A stretch of 9,404 bases of DNA from CAZTJA01 sp964613745 (GCA_964613745.1 CAZTJA010000115.1:1-9404), one strand, 5' to 3'; shown: positions 1 through 5,971, numbered from the stretch's first letter. Notes: generated by a model not told the origin, from the sequence alone. Numbers and translations are program-made.

Positions 1-434
1 ATTGTACCTGGTTGTTTGCATTCGGTCTTTTCAATGCATCTATGTTCGCGGCCGCCATCTTGCCCTTATCCACGGCATATACGGTTTGTGAAGCTTTTGG
101 ATGGGAATCGAGCCTCGACAAAAAATTTTCCGAAGCCCCTCAGTTTTATAGCCTTTATTGCTTCACGATTTTTTTCTCCGGTTTGTTGATCCTCATTCCC
201 AGCTTACCGCTCGTTTCAATCATGTTTGCCTCTCAAGTTATAAACGGTATGGTTCTGCCAATTGTTCTGATATTTATGATTTCACTCGTGAATGACAAAA
301 CAATTATGAGAGGCAACGTGAACGGTCTCGCTTTGAATATTTTGTCCTGGGCCTTTATCGGGGTTCTCTCACTATTAAGTATTTACATGATCCTGAGAAC
401 AGTTGCCGATAATTTCGGCGTGCACGTGTTCTAA
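1..434 (+). CDS. Nramp-family divalent metal ion transporter, C-terminal part (5' end outside window)
   Basis: Open from the first base (codons begin at position 3) to TAA at 432-434, so this is the 3' part of a longer gene; a TTG at 12 is internal, not a start. The roughly 143 residues contain about four membrane segments. The first carries GLFNAS...PLSTAY followed by CEAFGWE, as in Nramp/MntH-like proteins. The third carries SQVINGMVLP, matching the SQV-x-LP helix of the family, and is followed by a short loop with VNDKTIMRG before a last helix. Nramp proteins import Mn2+, Fe2+ or related ions with protons across the cytoplasmic membrane. The ion-binding DPGN motif of helix 1 would lie outside the window, so selectivity cannot be judged. 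The gene converges on the anti-sigma gene and their stop codons overlap. Family call is firm; the substrate metal is not known. Confidence 0.88.
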   Translation, partial: CTWLFAFGLFNASMFAAAILPLSTAYTVCEAFGWESSLDKKFSEAPQFYSLYCFTIFFSGLLILIPSLPLVSIMFASQVINGMVLPIVLIFMISLVNDKTIMRGNVNGLALNILSWAFIGVLSLLSIYMILRTVADNFGVHVF

Positions 435-1804
435 TGTCCCGCCAATTGCTTCACGATAGATATTACCGCGTCATCTACTTCTGACTGCAAATTCTGCTCG
501 TCGATTTCCTGAATCACAAACGTGTCATCTTTTTTGGGCAATCTTCCTCTGCTGTGACCCTGAATTGCGAACTTTCCTCCTTGCGGAAGTACCTGCAACG
601 TAATTGTCAAATCGCCTTGGCTTGTCGCATCCTCTTGAGCTTTGTCAGGGGTCCCGTCTCTCTCGGATGGGCTCCAAGGGACTATATGATACCCGTTAAT
701 TATTGTAGGACCGGCGTATTTCAATTCTTTGAATTCGGAAATAATCGAAACCAGAATAGTTCCATGAACCTCGGCTCTTGACGGTTCTGGTTTTCCGGCC
801 GCACGGAACCCTGTCCCTACTCTTCCTGCAGACACACGAGGTTCTCTCATATTCATTTGATCTTTAAGGTCGTGGCGATAACGCATTTTTTCCGATTGCC
901 CAGAATCGAGCTCATCCGTGCTTCCCAAATGCTCTAGTTTCTTCTTTCTTGATAGTTCGGAATATTGTTCCGCTGGGAACCGGGCGGCAGGAGGACTTCC
1001 AGCTTCACGTGACCGCTCTCCTGAAGCATCCTCCTTGGGTTTTGCAACGATGTCTTTCTGCGAGTCTCGTGATTGCAGCTTTTTTTGCTCAGGCGCAGTA
1101 TTCAAGGCTCCAGCGGAATCCGGCACTGCTCGAGTACTCGTTTCCGAATTGAGTTTTTCGGTTTCAATTCGTGATGCAGCTACACCGCTGGGTGGATAGC
1201 TGAGCGGCTCATGAGGTTTTTCAACCTGCTTTAATGCCTGCAATTCAGTTATTTGGCCCAAGTGACGATCGAAAACATTCACCAGCAATGCTCCGATCAA
1301 CAACATTGCTGCTCCAGTTCCCAAGGCAAAAACAGGCCAACGATACGGCATGTGAAAAAACGACTTAATGCGTCCAAGTATTGAGGGTGCTTCTTCTGGA
1401 TTGGTACGGGAATTCGTGAATCGACTATGGAATTCATCCTGCAGTCTTTTTGGCATCGCTCCAACTTTTCCGCTAGTGAATTCAGTGTTTAGCATTTCCC
1501 TGACAATTGCACTCATGGATGAACAATCGGGGCAGTGTTCCAGATGAGACATAATGTACTCGTCGCGAGACGCTGATTGTTCAAACTCGAACAACTCGTC
1601 GATTGTAGGGTGTAGAATTGTAGGATTCCTGCCTATTAAGGAGTGCATTTCTTGTAATAACTTGAGCTCAGCGGCACAATCCGGACATACGGATATGTGC
1701 TGCTCCCACAGTTTGCGAGCGTCGTCAGATAATTCATTCTCTAATAAATCGATCAGCCCCGTCTTATCCCAACCGTCGGGACAGTCCGATTCTCGTGAAC
1801 CCAT
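431..1804 (-). CDS. Membrane-anchored anti-sigma factor with two tandem zinc-finger (zf-HC2-like) motifs
   Basis: 457 residues. Two HxxxCxxC motifs are visible: H36/C40/C43 with an upstream C8, and H87/C91/C94 with an upstream H65. This looks like a duplicated anti-sigma zinc-finger domain. One hydrophobic helix at about 156-178, preceded by basic and aromatic residues, would place the N-terminus in the cytoplasm and the rest outside. Residues 185-345 are charged, proline/serine-rich and probably disordered. Residues 346-457 look like a small folded domain (HGTILVSIISEF..., GDLTITLQVL...) that I do not recognise and that may be the sensor. The ATG start at 1804 lies inside the sigma gene (41-bp overlap), which implies translational coupling and fixes the partner. 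Known role of the family: the cytoplasmic domain holds the ECF sigma inactive until a signal releases it. The signal here is unknown. Confidence 0.85.
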   Translation of the reverse strand: MGSRESDCPDGWDKTGLIDLLENELSDDARKLWEQHISVCPDCAAELKLLQEMHSLIGRNPTILHPTIDELFEFEQSASRDEYIMSHLEHCPDCSSMSAIVREMLNTEFTSGKVGAMPKRLQDEFHSRFTNSRTNPEEAPSILGRIKSFFHMPYRWPVFALGTGAAMLLIGALLVNVFDRHLGQITELQALKQVEKPHEPLSYPPSGVAASRIETEKLNSETSTRAVPDSAGALNTAPEQKKLQSRDSQKDIVAKPKEDASGERSREAGSPPAARFPAEQYSELSRKKKLEHLGSTDELDSGQSEKMRYRHDLKDQMNMREPRVSAGRVGTGFRAAGKPEPSRAEVHGTILVSIISEFKELKYAGPTIINGYHIVPWSPSERDGTPDKAQEDATSQGDLTITLQVLPQGGKFAIQGHSRGRLPKKDDTFVIQEIDEQNLQSEVDDAVISIVKQLAGH

Positions 1805-2387
1805 CTTCCACCAACTCTTTCCGAATAGATAATTCGGCGAATTTTTCCTCCAACGACAAAAGACACCTGCGCACTTTAACTCTTAATGTCACTTCTTTTT
1901 CGGCTAATTGGGATGAGATTTCCTTGTACGAAAAGCCACTGACATATCTTAATGAAAGCAATTTTCTGCAATTTATCGACAAGTAATTAAAAGCAGTTCG
2001 GAGCCTCCCGGTCTCTTCCGCTTTCAAAAAAGCATCCTCCTGATTGTCACCTTCACTCTTAATCTTTTCATCTGACACAAGTTCGTATCCGTGCTCCAGC
2101 CCCCCCCTTTTAAGAGCGTTCTTGCTTCTCAGCTGACTGATTGTAACGCGTCGCGCAATTTCCAGGATGTAAGTCTCCAAAGACCTGGCGGCATCGTAGT
2201 TCTGAAGAGCCCGGAATAATTGAATGAAAACCTCTTGGCAAATATCCTCCAGGTCAGGAATCGCCGTTGAACTTACCTTACGAATAACGGCTCTCACCAT
2301 AGGGGCGTATTTCGAGTAGAGCTCTTCCCATGCTGATTTGTCACCTGAATTACACCTATTAACCAAGTTCCGCTGTTCCGGATTCAC
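1764..2387 (-). CDS. RNA polymerase sigma factor, sigma-70 family (ECF-type)
   Basis: 207 residues, the usual size of an ECF sigma. Region 2 spans about 15-90 and includes DLEDICQEVFIQLFRAL (45-61), the core-binding region 2.2 signature, followed by the -10-reading helix around 68-88. Region 4 spans about 137-185, with a helix-turn-helix around SYKEISSQLAEKEVTLRVKV. There are no region 1 or 3 domains. The start is GTG at 2385-2387; an in-frame TGA lies just upstream and there is no earlier alternative, while the Shine-Dalgarno is weak (GAGAG). The 3' end overlaps the anti-sigma gene by 41 bp, so the two are surely one transcript. The linker between regions 2 and 4 contains a run of eight G on the coding strand (residues 94-96, positions 2100-2107), which is unusual. 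Target promoters cannot be deduced from this window. Confidence 0.92.
   Translation of the reverse strand: MNPEQRNLVNRCNSGDKSAWEELYSKYAPMVRAVIRKVSSTAIPDLEDICQEVFIQLFRALQNYDAARSLETYILEIARRVTISQLRSKNALKRGGLEHGYELVSDEKIKSEGDNQEDAFLKAEETGRLRTAFNYLSINCRKLLSLRYVSGFSYKEISSQLAEKEVTLRVKVRRCLLSLEEKFAELSIRKELVEDGFTRIGLSRRLG
2100..2107 (-). repeat. G8 homopolymer tract inside the sigma-factor coding sequence
   Basis: Eight consecutive C on the + strand, read as AGG GGG GGG (Arg94-Gly95-Gly96) in the sigma gene. It sits in the linker between sigma regions 2 and 4. Loss of one G leads to TGA at 2026-2024, and gain of one G leads to a TGA about 13 codons downstream. Either slip would remove region 4. Such tracts are known slippage sites in other bacteria; whether this one varies is unknown. 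Confidence 0.55.
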
Positions 2388-2441
2388 CTGTGTCTCTCAA
2401 TTTTGTTGAATGATTCTATTCTATAACATTTTCAATTAATT

Positions 2442-2458
2442 CATCGCTTTAAACGATG
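2442..2458. promoter_or_regulatory. Short inverted repeat upstream of the sigma gene
   Basis: CATCG and CGATG arms separated by seven AT-rich bases, 55 bp upstream of the sigma GTG start. Further upstream CAAACCGG (2461-2468) and CAAAACCGG (2494-2502) form a near-direct repeat. These could be operator sites for the sigma operon, whose promoter must lie in this stretch. I found no convincing -35/-10 pair on the minus strand: the best AT-rich -10-like sequence (TATAGAAT, about 2419-2426) lacks a good partner. Confidence 0.25.
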
Positions 2459-2587
2459 TCCAAACCGGTAATCTCCAATCCTTAATTCGCAAACAAAACC
2501 GGATTGTTTCAAAGTATCTACAAAAACTATTGTGCAATATATTATTAGTTATATTAATAGATTAAAGAATATAGTTAAAGTATTTTA

Positions 2588-2616
2588 TTGACTTTCCGAA
2601 TACGTTCGCCTATAGT
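2588..2616 (+). promoter_or_regulatory. Near-consensus sigma-70 promoter driving the structured leader and small ORF
   Basis: TTGACT at 2588-2593 and TATAGT at 2611-2616 are separated by exactly 17 bp. Upstream (about 2520-2587) the DNA is extremely AT-rich with A and T runs, as in an UP element. Expected transcription start is about 2622-2624. Nothing on the + strand downstream is a long gene, so the transcript must serve the hairpin-rich region and the small ORF at 2874-2966. Confidence 0.7.
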
Positions 2617-2622
2617 CCATAC

Positions 2623-2860
2623 CTGTAAGGACGGCGGGTAAAACCAACGTTTTTACGCTTTGACCTCTTCCCTGGATGGACACCCTCCCTCCCCCATAAC
2701 CCCCCCATTCAGGGGAAAGAGGTCGTTTCAATACTAAGGGCCTCTTATTTAGGTCCAAATACTACCTGAGCGGCGGCCTTAAGGGCTGCCGTTTTCATTT
2801 GAAACCATGCTTGAAAGCGTGGTTAGACATTGGTAAATTGAATGTGTGTTATGAAGATGA
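2623..2860 (+). ncRNA. Candidate structured 5' leader or small RNA (five serial stem-loops)
   Basis: The stretch between the promoter and the small-ORF ribosome binding site can fold into consecutive hairpins read by eye. H1: 2638-2643 with 2651-2656 (GTAAAA/TTTTAC). H2: 2662-2674 with 2710-2724, about 13 pairs with two bulges (GACCTCTT pairs with AAGAGGTC) and a 35-nt C-rich loop. H3: 2738-2743 with 2751-2756 (one wobble). H4: 2771-2778 with 2784-2791 (8 pairs, one wobble) followed by TTTT. H5: 2803-2810 with 2817-2824 (8 pairs, one wobble). The arrangement suggests either a cis-regulatory leader for the downstream small ORF or an independent small RNA ending at H4. I do not recognise a known riboswitch or RNA family. 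No folding energy was computed. Confidence 0.4.
2771..2795 (+). terminator. Possible intrinsic terminator or attenuator (H4 hairpin plus TTTT)
   Basis: GC-rich stem CGGCGGCC / GGCTGCCG with one G-U pair and a TTAAG loop, followed by only four T. If it works, it ends a transcript of about 170 nt from the 2588-2616 promoter and lies about 80 nt before the small ORF, the position of an attenuator. The short T run makes efficient termination uncertain. Confidence 0.35.
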
Positions 2861-2862
2861 GC

Positions 2863-2868
2863 GGGAGG
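2863..2868 (+). promoter_or_regulatory. Strong Shine-Dalgarno for the 30-codon small ORF
   Basis: GGGAGG placed 5 nt before the ATG at 2874. It decides the start: an overlapping 15-codon frame beginning at 2842 has no comparable site. The motif is also exactly complementary to CCTCCC in the C-rich loop at 2684-2693, so it could be sequestered by the leader. Confidence 0.55.
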
Positions 2869-2873
2869 CTATC

Positions 2874-2966
2874 ATGCGTCAGATACTGAGTTGGTTGGTA
2901 ACGGCCCTCTTTGTAATCGTTTGTATATTCTTTTTTCGGTGGCTGGCTTTTATTTTCCCCAATTGA
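2874..2966 (+). CDS. Small hydrophobic membrane protein, 30 aa, unrecognised
   Basis: ATG at 2874 to TGA at 2964-2966, 30 codons. After the short start MRQ, about residues 4-28 are almost wholly hydrophobic (ILSWLVTALFVIVCIFFF, then RW, then LAFIFPN), enough for one membrane helix with a single internal Arg. The strong Shine-Dalgarno (GGGAGG, 5-nt spacer), the near-consensus promoter 258 bp upstream and the structured leader all argue that it is expressed. Size and composition resemble type I toxin peptides such as TisB and other single-helix small membrane proteins, but I see no sequence match I can name and no clear antisense RNA promoter on the other strand. It could also be a small regulator of a membrane complex. 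The prediction rests on context and the ribosome site, not homology. Confidence 0.5.
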   Translation: MRQILSWLVTALFVIVCIFFFRWLAFIFPN

Positions 2967-3031
2967 GCGATTTGAGGGTACAACATACCGCCATGCGCTA
3001 ACTTTTCATCTATTAGCCCGCCGGTGAACGA

Positions 3032-3931
3032 TCAACGTCCAAAAATATCAAATATATTCTTGATTCCATCATGAACCTGTTCAAGACCTTGTTGCACCGC
3101 GGACGCGAAGTTTGTGTTTTCCGCTATTTCCGGGTACGAGGAAGCAATGATAACTTCAACAGGTTTGTTCAGCCAGTGATAAGAACCCCGATCATTTCTC
3201 TTAAGGGGTCCGATACCTACATGTTTAATGATGGCTGCCTTTAACCGACAAGGATCCGGAACTCGGATGCATCCGGCTGAGATAGCTCCGAACGTCCCAG
3301 GTCTTGAGGAAACGGTTCTCGTCAATGGAGTTGACTTATAACCATGGAGTCCTAGGTCTCTATATCGCCGGCACTTGCCGTTACTGTCACACACTAAAAT
3401 TGGAGCCATAAAACCATTATAAAGTCCCGGAATTGGTTCTGCAGATTCGGCGGCAAAATACATCACATCCGGATAACAATAAACATGATTGATCCAGAAA
3501 TTTCCTTCCGGAGTTGGGGTATGGATATCTCCTAGAGCTACATGCGTATCATACACGAGGGTCGCCGAATCATTTTTTCCGATTGCCTCAAAACGTAAAT
3601 CAAAGTTTGTTTTATCTATTACAATCCTGTACCGGATCCCGTTATTTCCGTAACCCGCCCCCTTCTCGTACGCTGCATACTCGGACCAATCCTTGAACAA
3701 AGGAGGTAAACATGGATCTTCGGGTGCTTTCAGAGCCGGAGAAAATTCCAGGGCCGGAGGCCACGGGATTTCAAATGTTACACTCTTTTTCTTTCCCGCA
3801 GCACTTTGATTAGGTAATGTCTGAAACGGCTTTAATTCGGGATCCGATCTGGTGGGATCCAACAACAAATCCCCGTTTGCCGCGAAACATGTAAGAAGAA
3901 CCAGTATTGCTGAAGCAATTACACGAAGCAT
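3032..3931 (-). CDS. Exported L,D-transpeptidase (YkuD domain)
   Basis: 299 residues with an N-terminal signal peptide (MLRVIASAILVLLTCF, probable cleavage near AANG at 17-20; the Cys15 context does not fit a lipobox). The YkuD catalytic signature is present: H196-G197 in LGLHGYK and S218-A-G-C221-I-R223. C221 is the expected nucleophile, giving an acyl-enzyme in 3-3 peptidoglycan cross-linking or in attaching proteins to peptidoglycan in the periplasm. The domain begins near 100 (YRIVIDKTNFDLRFEA); residues 21-95 form a proline-rich linker. The protein has several other Cys residues (74, 152, 181, 187, 228), more than usual, so disulfides are possible. ATG at 3931 has GGAG 7 nt upstream and its own promoter at 3961-3989, so it is a separate unit from the ligase operon ending at 4070. 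Which of cross-linking or anchoring it does cannot be told. Confidence 0.88.
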   Translation of the reverse strand: MLRVIASAILVLLTCFAANGDLLLDPTRSDPELKPFQTLPNQSAAGKKKSVTFEIPWPPALEFSPALKAPEDPCLPPLFKDWSEYAAYEKGAGYGNNGIRYRIVIDKTNFDLRFEAIGKNDSATLVYDTHVALGDIHTPTPEGNFWINHVYCYPDVMYFAAESAEPIPGLYNGFMAPILVCDSNGKCRRYRDLGLHGYKSTPLTRTVSSRPGTFGAISAGCIRVPDPCRLKAAIIKHVGIGPLKRNDRGSYHWLNKPVEVIIASSYPEIAENTNFASAVQQGLEQVHDGIKNIFDIFGR

Positions 3932-3943
3932 TTTACAACTCCA

Positions 3944-3957
3944 CGGACGAGTGTCCG
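3944..3957. promoter_or_regulatory. Inverted repeat at the start of the L,D-transpeptidase transcript
   Basis: CGGAC-4 nt-GTCCG lies between the -10 box and the Shine-Dalgarno, overlapping the expected transcription start (about 3952-3955). It could be a repressor operator or a small 5' hairpin. A five-base palindrome alone is weak evidence. Confidence 0.3.
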
Positions 3958-3960
3958 CGA

Positions 3961-3989
3961 ATTGTATTGTTTTATTCTAGGGATGTCAA
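3961..3989 (-). promoter_or_regulatory. Near-consensus sigma-70 promoter for the L,D-transpeptidase gene
   Basis: On the minus strand TTGACA (3989-3984) and TACAAT (3966-3961) are separated by exactly 17 bp, with the start codon 30 bp beyond the -10 box. This is a full -35 match and a 5/6 -10 match. It implies vegetative transcription, not control by the ECF sigma in this window. Confidence 0.75.
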
Positions 3990-4069
3990 TTTTTTCTAAA
4001 CAAGTTGCCAGAAAATAACTAAAGACATACCATGTAAAGCTATGTTATAACTAATCTTTATTGCTATTG

Positions 4070-5935
4070 CTAAGACTTATACATGGCTCGTATCAAATCT
4101 GCATACTTTTCGTTTATGTACTTCCTTTTCACCTTCATAGTCGGAGTGACTTCGCCGTCCTCTTCGTACAACTTTTTCGGCACAATCGTGAATTTCTTGA
4201 TTGTCTCAACATGTGCCAACGATTTATTCACCTCGTCCACCTGCTCGGATATGAGTTGAATAATTTCGGGGTTCGTTGCCAAGCTTTCGTAAGTAGTAAA
4301 GGGTATTTTTCGGTCTTGGGCAAACTGAATAACATTTTCCTCGTCAATTAAGATCAAAGCCGAGAGGAATTTCAATCGGTCACCAATAACAATAGCATCA
4401 TTTATGTAAGGACTGAATTTGAGCTGATTTTCAATATTTTGTGGAGCAATGTTTTTTCCGCCTGCAGTAATAATGAGGTCTTTTTTTCGATCGGTAATGC
4501 GCAGAAAGCCTTTGGAATCGAGTTCTCCAACATCTCCGGAATGCAACCATCCAGCTTTCAAAGTGGATTCGGTATCTTCAGGGTTCCTATAGTAGCCCAG
4601 AAAAACATTTCCGCCCCTGACGAGAATTTCTCCATCATCAGCAATCTTAACCTCTACTCCTGGTAACGGAGGACCAACATTGGAAAGTTCTATTGATTCT
4701 CCCTGGTGAATACAGGTTGGACCGGAGCCTTCGGTCTGCCCATAAACCTCTCGCAACGGCAAGCCAATCCCGTGAAAGTAGCGCAACACATCAGGTGAAA
4801 TCGGTGCAGCTCCGGAGACCGCCAGACGAACTCTCTCGAACCCGAGCCTTTCTCTCAACTTATAAAGCACCAAAAGATTGGCTAAAAACCTACCGCTTCT
4901 TAACCATAGCGGTATGGAATCGTATTCGAAACGGGCTTTTCCATACATTGTTGATATCTTTTCAGCAACTCTGAAAACCATTCTCTTGAACCAGGTGGCA
5001 TTGGACATTTTTATGCGAACGGTGGAATAGTACTTCTCCCATATTCTAGGGACCGCAAATATGACGGTGGGCGAGATTTCCCTAAAATTATCGGTGATTG
5101 TATCAGGGCTTTCCGTGAAGTTGACGGTATATCCAAATCTGAGCGGGAGAAACACACTGAACATTCTCTCTGCTATATGGGAAAGCGGTAAAAATGAAAG
5201 CAGCTCATCATCTTCGTATAGCGGTATTGCTTCGCCTATTGACCATGTTGTCCAGACAATATTCCTGTGGGAAAGCATAGCTCCCTTAGGTGGGCCGGTA
5301 GTACCGGAAGTATAAATGATGAGAGACATTTGATTCGGCTTTGTACGAGCGGCCATTTCATAAAACAAATTGGGCTCTGTCTTTTCCAGGTCTGCGCCCA
5401 TATCGAGTAGTTCGTCAAACGTTATCACCATCGGGTCGGAAAACCCGGAAAGTCCCTTCGGATCCATTACAATAATCTTCTTCAAATCAGGGGCTTTCTC
5501 ACGAAACGTAAGAACCTTGTCCAACTGCTCTTCGTCTTCGGCAAAAAAGAACTTCGCTCCGGAGTGACATACAACATACTCACATTGAATCGCAGGACTC
5601 GTCGTGTATATACCAACAGTGACGGCACCGGAACAAATTGCCGCCATATCGGCGTATAACCACTCCGGACGGTTCTCACCAATTACGGCGACCTTGTCCC
5701 CCACATTCAACCCAAGTGCCGCCAGACCGAGAAAAGTTCTACGGACATTTATTTCGTATTCCGCCCATGATATATCGCGCCAGATACCCAGGTTCTTTCG
5801 TCTCAAAGCCGTCTTTTCCGGATTGCGACGAACGCGCTCCAAAAAAAGATTGGAAACCGTCCCAGAAGCTTCCGCCGATTCTTCTGAACCTTGAGATTTA
5901 ACCCATGTCTTAGAATGTGCCGAAGTTGCTTTCAT
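4070..5935 (-). CDS. AMP-forming long-chain-type acyl-CoA ligase
   Basis: 621 residues, the normal length for long-chain acyl-CoA synthetases. Adenylate-forming motifs are intact: P-loop YTSGTTGPPKG (208-218), VYGQTEG (397-403), GWLHSGD (462-468), DRKKDLIITAGGKNIAP (482-498), and the catalytic lysine in TPTMKVKR (K601). The enzyme makes an acyl-AMP from a carboxylic acid and ATP, then transfers the acyl group to CoA; it is probably cytoplasmic or peripheral on the membrane. The start is ATG at 5935; the Shine-Dalgarno is poor (GGG about 9 nt upstream), and only 36 bp separate it from livF, so it is probably co-transcribed with the transporter. Its fold family points to fatty or other hydrophobic acids, but chain length or aromatic preference cannot be read from sequence alone. 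No clear terminator follows. Confidence 0.92.
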   Translation of the reverse strand: MKATSAHSKTWVKSQGSEESAEASGTVSNLFLERVRRNPEKTALRRKNLGIWRDISWAEYEINVRRTFLGLAALGLNVGDKVAVIGENRPEWLYADMAAICSGAVTVGIYTTSPAIQCEYVVCHSGAKFFFAEDEEQLDKVLTFREKAPDLKKIIVMDPKGLSGFSDPMVITFDELLDMGADLEKTEPNLFYEMAARTKPNQMSLIIYTSGTTGPPKGAMLSHRNIVWTTWSIGEAIPLYEDDELLSFLPLSHIAERMFSVFLPLRFGYTVNFTESPDTITDNFREISPTVIFAVPRIWEKYYSTVRIKMSNATWFKRMVFRVAEKISTMYGKARFEYDSIPLWLRSGRFLANLLVLYKLRERLGFERVRLAVSGAAPISPDVLRYFHGIGLPLREVYGQTEGSGPTCIHQGESIELSNVGPPLPGVEVKIADDGEILVRGGNVFLGYYRNPEDTESTLKAGWLHSGDVGELDSKGFLRITDRKKDLIITAGGKNIAPQNIENQLKFSPYINDAIVIGDRLKFLSALILIDEENVIQFAQDRKIPFTTYESLATNPEIIQLISEQVDEVNKSLAHVETIKKFTIVPKKLYEEDGEVTPTMKVKRKYINEKYADLIRAMYKS

Positions 5936-5971
5936 ACGTTTAGCCCATATGCCGATGTATTCGATTTTCGA

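Noticed and set aside
554..1199. Several + strand open frames (554-781, 918-1199, 949-1152)
   Set aside because: They lie inside the anti-sigma gene on the opposite strand, lack ribosome sites and have no recognisable sequence; they are shadows of its codon use.
2456..2485. Nine-codon frame starting ATGTCCAAA
   Set aside because: No ribosome site, lies upstream of the + promoter, and is too short to support.
2388..2520. An ECF-type autoregulatory promoter for the sigma operon
   Set aside because: I looked for a GGAAC-like -35 with a GTC-like -10 at 16-17 bp on the minus strand and found no pair good enough to report.
2623..2795. 6S RNA or a c-di-GMP riboswitch
   Set aside because: The ends do not pair around a central bubble as in 6S RNA, and the conserved core of the GEMM c-di-GMP riboswitch is absent.
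2842..2889. 15-codon frame overlapping the start of the 30-codon ORF
   Set aside because: No good Shine-Dalgarno and no hydrophobic or other character; the GGGAGG is placed for the ATG at 2874.
2967..3031. Bidirectional terminator between the small ORF and the L,D-transpeptidase gene
   Set aside because: Only a four-base stem (GGTA/TACC) is visible and no T run; nothing supports a terminator.
4035..4060. TAAAG...CTTTA hairpin after the ligase stop as a terminator
   Set aside because: Only five AT-rich pairs with a 16-nt loop and no T run on the minus strand; too weak to call.
4061..4351. + strand frame of 96 codons opposite the acyl-CoA ligase end
   Set aside because: Antisense to the conserved C-terminal domain of the ligase, no Shine-Dalgarno, no family resemblance. 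The same applies to the other frames opposite the ligase and the transporter genes.
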